From Chryseobacterium gregarium DSM 19109 (GTDB lineage: Bacteria > Bacteroidota > Bacteroidia > Flavobacteriales > Weeksellaceae), in NCBI RefSeq assembly GCF_000430845.1, contig NZ_AUMU01000002.1:186001-250000 (forward strand): a DNA stretch of 64,000 nucleotides, given 5' to 3'. Each line of letters starts with the position of its first letter. The stretch's first letter is position 1. Both the position numbers and the translations under genes were made by a program. Shown here piece by piece: positions 60,342-64,000 of this stretch. The notes under the pieces are model-generated. The model was not told where the DNA came from. It was given only the letters and a program-made list of their open reading frames with translations, and ran no database searches.

Positions 60342-61538
60342 ATGAATTTAGATTTCAAAATTAAAAATTTACTTCTTATTTGCCTAATTTTTTTGGGTGT
60401 ATTCAATCAATATTATTCTCAGGCTAAAGATCAGCCGGAATTTAAAACCGGGGCAGACCAGCCTGAACTGTATTTACCCTTATTAAAAGGGAAAACTGTC
60501 GGTGTAGTTACCAATCAGACCGGATTGATGAAGGACAGAAGCCATGTCGTTGATTTTTTAGTGAAGAACGGTATAAAAATCCAGTCTATTTTTGCACCTG
60601 AGCATGGTTTCCGGGGGGATGCAGATGCCGGTGAAAAAGTAAAGAGCGGAGTAGATGTAAAAACGGGAATTCCAATCATTTCCCTGTACGGAAACAATAA
60701 AAAACCAAACCCTGAGCAATTGAAAGGAATTGATGTGGTTGTTTTTGATATTCAGGATGTCGGGGTCAGGTTCTATACCTATATTTCAACATTAAGTTAT
60801 CTGATGGAAGCCGGAGCGGAAAATAATGTAGAGATTATGGTGTTGGACCGCCCCAATCCGCATGACGGCTATACCGACGGCCCGATTTTGAAAAAAAAAT
60901 GGTCGAGCTTTGTCGGACTGCACCAGGTTCCTGTTGTATATGGTCTGACCATCGGAGAATATGGGAAAATGGTAAATGGGGAGAAATGGTTAAAGAACGG
61001 GATTCAGGCAAAATATGCGGTCATTCCTATGAAGAATTATCATAAGAAACGACGTTATCCGATTTCAGATAAGCCTTCACCCAATCTGCCGAATGATATT
61101 GCGATTAACTTATATCCGAGTTTATGCTTCTTCGAAGGCACTCAGGTTTCAGTGGGGAGGGGAACAGACCTACCGTTTCAGATTTACGGCTCGCCCTGGA
61201 CAACCGGTATGCCTTATCAGTTTACCCCAAAACCAAATTCCGGAGCGAAGGATCCTTTCTTAAATGGAAAATTGTGCTATGGTGAAAATCTCTCAGCCCA
61301 TAAAACAGATTTAAGAGAACTCAATTTAGAGTGGGTAATTAAAGCCTACAAAAACTATAAAAACCCACAAACAGGGTTCTTTTTGAAAAATTTATGGTTT
61401 GATACTTTGGCAGGAACCGATGAACTGAGAAAGCAGATTATTTCCGGAAAATCGGTTTCCGAAATCAAAGCATCCTGGGAACCGGATCTGAGAAATTTTA
61501 AAAACATCAGAAAAAAATATATTATGTATGAAGACTGA
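60342..61538 (+). CDS. NamZ-like exo-beta-N-acetylmuramidase (DUF1343)
   Basis: A 398-residue exported protein. The signal peptide (LLLICLIFLGVFNQYYSQ) is followed by the DUF1343/NamZ domain: VGVVTNQTGLMKDRSHVVDFL, IFAPEHGFRGDADAGEKVKSG, DVVVFDIQDVGVRFYTYISTL, MVLDRPNPHDGY and NEGTQVSVGRGTD-type motif (FFEGTQVSVGRGTDLPFQ). NamZ enzymes release N-acetylmuramic acid from the non-reducing end of peptidoglycan fragments, for wall recycling. The ATG at 60342 is only four bases from the proposed start of the divergent permease. Confidence 0.88.
   Translation: MNLDFKIKNLLLICLIFLGVFNQYYSQAKDQPEFKTGADQPELYLPLLKGKTVGVVTNQTGLMKDRSHVVDFLVKNGIKIQSIFAPEHGFRGDADAGEKVKSGVDVKTGIPIISLYGNNKKPNPEQLKGIDVVVFDIQDVGVRFYTYISTLSYLMEAGAENNVEIMVLDRPNPHDGYTDGPILKKKWSSFVGLHQVPVVYGLTIGEYGKMVNGEKWLKNGIQAKYAVIPMKNYHKKRRYPISDKPSPNLPNDIAINLYPSLCFFEGTQVSVGRGTDLPFQIYGSPWTTGMPYQFTPKPNSGAKDPFLNGKLCYGENLSAHKTDLRELNLEWVIKAYKNYKNPQTGFFLKNLWFDTLAGTDELRKQIISGKSVSEIKASWEPDLRNFKNIRKKYIMYED
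60356..60363 (-). promoter_or_regulatory. -7 element of the permease gene inside the NamZ-like gene
   Basis: Read on the minus strand this is TAATTTTG (TAnnTTTG), 18 bases before the proposed permease start and inside the NamZ-like coding sequence, so the two divergent promoters overlap the opposite genes. Confidence 0.4.
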
Positions 61539-61552
61539 TGGTCCGGTATAGT

Positions 61553-61609
61553 CAAACTAATTCACCTGTACATTATTATAATTTAATAATGTACAGGTGA
61601 ATTAGTTTG
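61553..61609. terminator. Perfect 26-bp inverted repeat between convergent genes
   Basis: The arms 61553-61578 and 61584-61609 are exact reverse complements around the loop TAATT. The position (14 bases after the NamZ-like stop and 20 bases before the end of the minus-strand gene) makes a bidirectional terminator the first choice, but the stem is about twice the usual length. Confidence 0.7.
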
Positions 61610-61629
61610 TATTTATAAAAGATGATTGA

Positions 61630-61836
61630 TCAGTCAAAATCCGGTGGCGGATTTTTGTCATTCTTCCCTCTGTTCATAATGACCAACCCTATAGATAATC
61701 CGATAACGCCTGCACCAGCGATCATTAATGCTCTTTCTATTTTATCCGGCTGATCATTTCCCAGATAATTCATCAGAAATAAAATGGCAAAAGTGATCAT
61801 GCAGATAATGATATGGTTTTTTCCGAATAATTTCAT
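61630..61836 (-). CDS. Small two-helix membrane protein
   Basis: A 68-residue protein with two helices (HIIICMITFAILFLMNYL and ALMIAGAGVIGLSIGLVIM) and a polar C-terminus (NRGKNDKNPPPDFD). Unknown family. It is the last gene of a three-gene minus-strand unit (thioredoxin-like, DUF3575, this), four bases after the DUF3575 gene. Confidence 0.72.
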   Translation of the reverse strand: MKLFGKNHIIICMITFAILFLMNYLGNDQPDKIERALMIAGAGVIGLSIGLVIMNRGKNDKNPPPDFD

Positions 61837-61840
61837 GAAT

Positions 61841-62479
61841 TTATTTTAATTGATAAGAAATCATGATACCGCCTCTGTAAGGCAGGATCTCTCCACTTTT
61901 ATTATAATCTTTAGGAGAATCGTAACGTTTTCCTGTAGTACGGTCATATCCCTTATAAAAATCCTGGGAACTTCCTACGCCGGCGTAGATATCCATATTC
62001 CATTTATCGGAAAGCCTGAATTGATACCCTGCTGTAATACCCAATATAACAGAATATCCTTTCTGATAAAGATTTGAGTTAATATAATTAGTACTGGTTT
62101 GTTTATCTTTAAAAGCATTATCATTCCAGTAATTCCATTTTTGAGCAATAAAGCGGGAACCTGCAATATTGGCTCCGATATACCAGTGTTTAAAAGCTTC
62201 GTCAAAATAATATCTGCCTTCCAGCGAAACTGAATAATACTGCAGCTCATGTCCTCCAAAAGATTTCCACGGAGAGACCAGGACATCTCCCTGCACTGTA
62301 AATTTCTTGTTTAACTGATGCTCTAATGCTACATTGACCACTCCGATGGGAATTAATAAGGCATTTCCTTTAATATAAACCCGTTTCTCATCATTCTGTT
62401 CCTGTGATTGTTCCTGAGCATTCAGGTTTCCCAGTAGAAATAAGGTCAGGAATCCTGTAATAAACTTCATTTTCGACAT
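61841..62479 (-). CDS. DUF3575 outer-membrane beta-barrel-like protein
   Basis: A 212-residue exported protein. The signal peptide ends about LNAQ. The DUF3575 features are visible: IKGNALLIPIGVVNVALEHQLNKKFTVQGDVLVSPW, YYSVSLEGRYYFDEAFKHWYIGANI, GYSVILGITAGYQFRLSDKWNMDIYAGVG and a terminal beta-strand GGIMISYQLK. It probably forms a small outer-membrane barrel of unknown role. The start may be the ATG at 62479 or the one at 62470 (MKFITGF). It follows the thioredoxin-like gene by three bases. Confidence 0.82.
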   Translation of the reverse strand: MSKMKFITGFLTLFLLGNLNAQEQSQEQNDEKRVYIKGNALLIPIGVVNVALEHQLNKKFTVQGDVLVSPWKSFGGHELQYYSVSLEGRYYFDEAFKHWYIGANIAGSRFIAQKWNYWNDNAFKDKQTSTNYINSNLYQKGYSVILGITAGYQFRLSDKWNMDIYAGVGSSQDFYKGYDRTTGKRYDSPKDYNKSGEILPYRGGIMISYQLK

Positions 62480-62482
62480 TTG

Positions 62483-63658
62483 TTATTGTATTTCTTGTAA
62501 TAGTTTCTCAGCTAAAGTAGAATCTTTCTGAGCTTGTGCTGCTAGGTTTCTGGACATTTCGGCGTACGTTTTTGCCATGTCTTTTCTACCCGTCAAGGCA
62601 TAAATTTTAGCTAAAATATAAGTATTTTCAGAGGTCTCACCACGCATAACGGATTTTTCTGCCCATTCTGCTGCTTTCTTTAACGAAGAAGTGGTTTTCA
62701 CATGCTCGGAAAATATCCATGCTGCTTTTAGCAGCTCATTAGGTTCGAAAGCTTCCGTATTTTTATAATAGGCAAGTGCTGCTATTTCATATTCCGGAAA
62801 ATTAGCATTCTGTTCGTAATAACTTAATTTGGTCTGATTAAGTTTCACCTCAGCATCATGCTTTCCAACCAGAGGTTCTGCTGTTTTCATGAAATACTCA
62901 CTGTTGATCATTTTACTTTGTGTGTCAATAGACTGTTCTACCACCTTAGCCAGCTTCATCTGATTGTCAAATTCCTTATAGGTTTCCTCAGGCAGAAACT
63001 TAATGATTTCAGCTTTTCTTTCTATAAAAACATTATAATTTTTATCTTCAGTAGATTTCAGAAAAAATAATAAAAGCCCGACATCATCTTTGGTAAATTC
63101 CTCTGTTTTCTTCCTGTTCTCAAAATATCTTTCTGAAGCTTTTTTGGCAAAATCAAAATCTGAGGAAGAATTCAATTTCATAATGTTGATCAGAAATTCA
63201 GGATCTTTTTCACCTTTTGCAAAACGTTCTTTCAAAGATCCCTTTTTATTATTAGGAGAATTAATATCCTGGGCCATAGAAAGGAACATACTTTCTTCCA
63301 TATAACCGAAATTTTGTGAAACAAGTTCTCCGTCTCCGTTCAAAAATAAATAGGTCGGATAGGAACGTACTTCGTATTTAGAAGCAATTTCCCTTCCTTC
63401 ACCTTTTTCCATGTCAAACCGGGCATTGACAAAATTAGAATTGTAATAGTCTCCGACTGATTTTTGCGTAAAGACATTTCGCTCCATCATTTTACAAGGC
63501 CCGCACCATGATGCATAAGCATCAATAAATACAATTTTATTTTCTTTTTTGGCCTTAGCCACAAGGTCTTTAAATGGCAGGTCCTGAAACTGAATCGCTT
63601 CCTGGGCAAATAAGGACAGTGTAGAAAATAAAAATAATCCGTAGATCAGCTTCTTCAT
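62483..63658 (-). CDS. Exported thioredoxin-family protein with helical-repeat C-terminus
   Basis: A 391-residue protein with signal peptide (ending LFAQE), an N-terminal thioredoxin-fold domain (residues about 20-130) with the redox motif ASWCGPCKMMERN and cis-Pro in YEVRSYPTYLFLNGDG, and a C-terminal 250-residue helical region resembling tetratricopeptide repeats (EIAALAYYKNTEAFEPNELLKAAWIFSEHV, AAEWAEKSVMRGETSENTYILAKIYALTGRKDMA). It is a probable periplasmic disulfide oxidoreductase or chaperone for envelope proteins. It heads a unit with the DUF3575 barrel and a small membrane protein. Confidence 0.88.
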   Translation of the reverse strand: MKKLIYGLFLFSTLSLFAQEAIQFQDLPFKDLVAKAKKENKIVFIDAYASWCGPCKMMERNVFTQKSVGDYYNSNFVNARFDMEKGEGREIASKYEVRSYPTYLFLNGDGELVSQNFGYMEESMFLSMAQDINSPNNKKGSLKERFAKGEKDPEFLINIMKLNSSSDFDFAKKASERYFENRKKTEEFTKDDVGLLLFFLKSTEDKNYNVFIERKAEIIKFLPEETYKEFDNQMKLAKVVEQSIDTQSKMINSEYFMKTAEPLVGKHDAEVKLNQTKLSYYEQNANFPEYEIAALAYYKNTEAFEPNELLKAAWIFSEHVKTTSSLKKAAEWAEKSVMRGETSENTYILAKIYALTGRKDMAKTYAEMSRNLAAQAQKDSTLAEKLLQEIQ

Positions 63659-63778
63659 TTTTTCAGATAAAATTTAAAAAGCGAAGATACTTATTTCAGG
63701 TTGACCGATGATGCTTTTTATAAGGTAACATGATGATATTAACGAAATTTTATTACTTTACCTCTATAATATAAAAGC

Positions 63779-63795
63779 CGGATAAAAATTATCCG
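63779..63795 (-). terminator. Terminator after the ABC exporter gene
   Basis: CGGATAA (63779-63785) pairs with TTATCCG (63789-63795). Read on the minus strand it is followed by CTTTTATA, 41 bases after the stop codon of the ABC gene. Confidence 0.6.
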
Positions 63796-63835
63796 ACATT
63801 ATAAAAAATGAATGAAAAGGTTTTAGAATAGAGAA

Positions 63836-64000
63836 TTATGCTCCGAGTTCCAATTGATTTTTAACCAGATTGAAATAGTCGGATTTTTTTTCAACTAATG
63901 ACTGATGGTTTCCCTGCTCCACAATTTTCCCGTGTTTTAAAACAATAATCTGATCAGCATTTTTCACAGTCGAAAGACGATGGGCAATGATGATAACCGT
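63836..64000 (-). CDS. ABC exporter, C-terminal end of the ATPase domain (partial)
   Basis: Only the last 54 residues are in the window: the H-loop [17 protein letters not shown], then [21 protein letters not shown] and [11 protein letters not shown] at the end. This is the tail of a half-transporter of the ABC exporter class (membrane domain fused to ATPase). The ending KNQLELG is one I associate with peptidase-containing bacteriocin exporters of Bacteroidota; lipid or drug exporters of the same class remain possible. The gene continues past the right edge. Confidence 0.8.
   Translation of the reverse strand, partial: TVIIIAHRLSTVKNADQIIVLKHGKIVEQGNHQSLVEKKSDYFNLVKNQLELGA

Overview
The window looks like a chromosomal segment of a flavobacterium close to Chryseobacterium/Elizabethkingia (Bacteroidota, Weeksellaceae). 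The pointers are gliding genes gldB-gldC, type IX secretion (T9SS) C-terminal sorting domains, a PafA-type alkaline phosphatase, a Bacteroidota-style short peptide with a double-glycine leader, mevalonate-pathway HMG-CoA synthase, and many promoters with the Bacteroidota -7 element TAnnTTTG. No rRNA, tRNA, CRISPR array, prophage or intact insertion sequence was seen. Most of the window is ordinary core genome with small accessory and decaying loci between.

Layout. 1-2.2 kb: end of a histidine kinase, heme oxygenase (probably a bacteriophytochrome operon) and malate dehydrogenase. 2.3-8.7 kb: accessory stretch with an AT-rich lipoprotein, AraC regulator, NAD-dependent reductase, a cysteine-rich GG-leader peptide, a divergent oxidoreductase/HxlR pair with palindromic operators, a GNAT, an unknown protein and a frameshifted gene. 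9-13.3 kb: pafA, a Crp-like regulator, a barnase/barstar pair and nadE. 13.5-20 kb: gldB, gldC, a cystathionine gamma-synthase, DinB, membrane proteins (one frameshifted), threonylcarbamoyl-AMP synthase and a CCA-type nucleotidyltransferase. 20-23.2 kb: a vitamin B12 uptake operon (TonB receptor plus BtuG-like surface propeller lipoprotein) behind a cobalamin riboswitch. 23.2-32.9 kb: cytidine deaminase, old yellow enzyme, small membrane proteins, T9SS-secreted endonuclease I, lipoproteins, ACC-deaminase-like enzyme, glucosaminidase and hemL.

33-40.6 kb: a TonB receptor with two paralogous beta-helix-like surface lipoproteins, next to a PhoB/PhoR-like two-component system. 40.7-50.7 kb: pRiA4b ORF-3-like protein, alpha-amylase lipoprotein, GreA-like protein, thyA, an antitoxin with a doubly frameshifted toxin, serine hydrolase, a second lone antitoxin-like gene, M1 aminopeptidase and HMG-CoA synthase. 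50.7-54.2 kb: AraC regulator divergent from an aldehyde dehydrogenase and its DUF779 partner, with a dispersed repeat in the intergenic space. 54.2-64 kb: symporter, CbpA/CbpM chaperone pair, cystathionine-beta-synthase-like enzyme, FtsX-type permease head-to-head with a NamZ-like muramidase, and a thioredoxin/outer-membrane operon. The window ends in an ABC exporter whose tail resembles bacteriocin exporters.

The most notable items are the cysteine-rich GG-leader peptide, the B12 operon, the barnase-barstar pair with a cysteine pair in the RNase, three loci broken by small indels (one a toxin with two reconstructible lesions), and several perfect palindromes at regulatory positions. I did not find a clearly new multi-gene system. 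All family assignments come from reading the sequence, without database searches.
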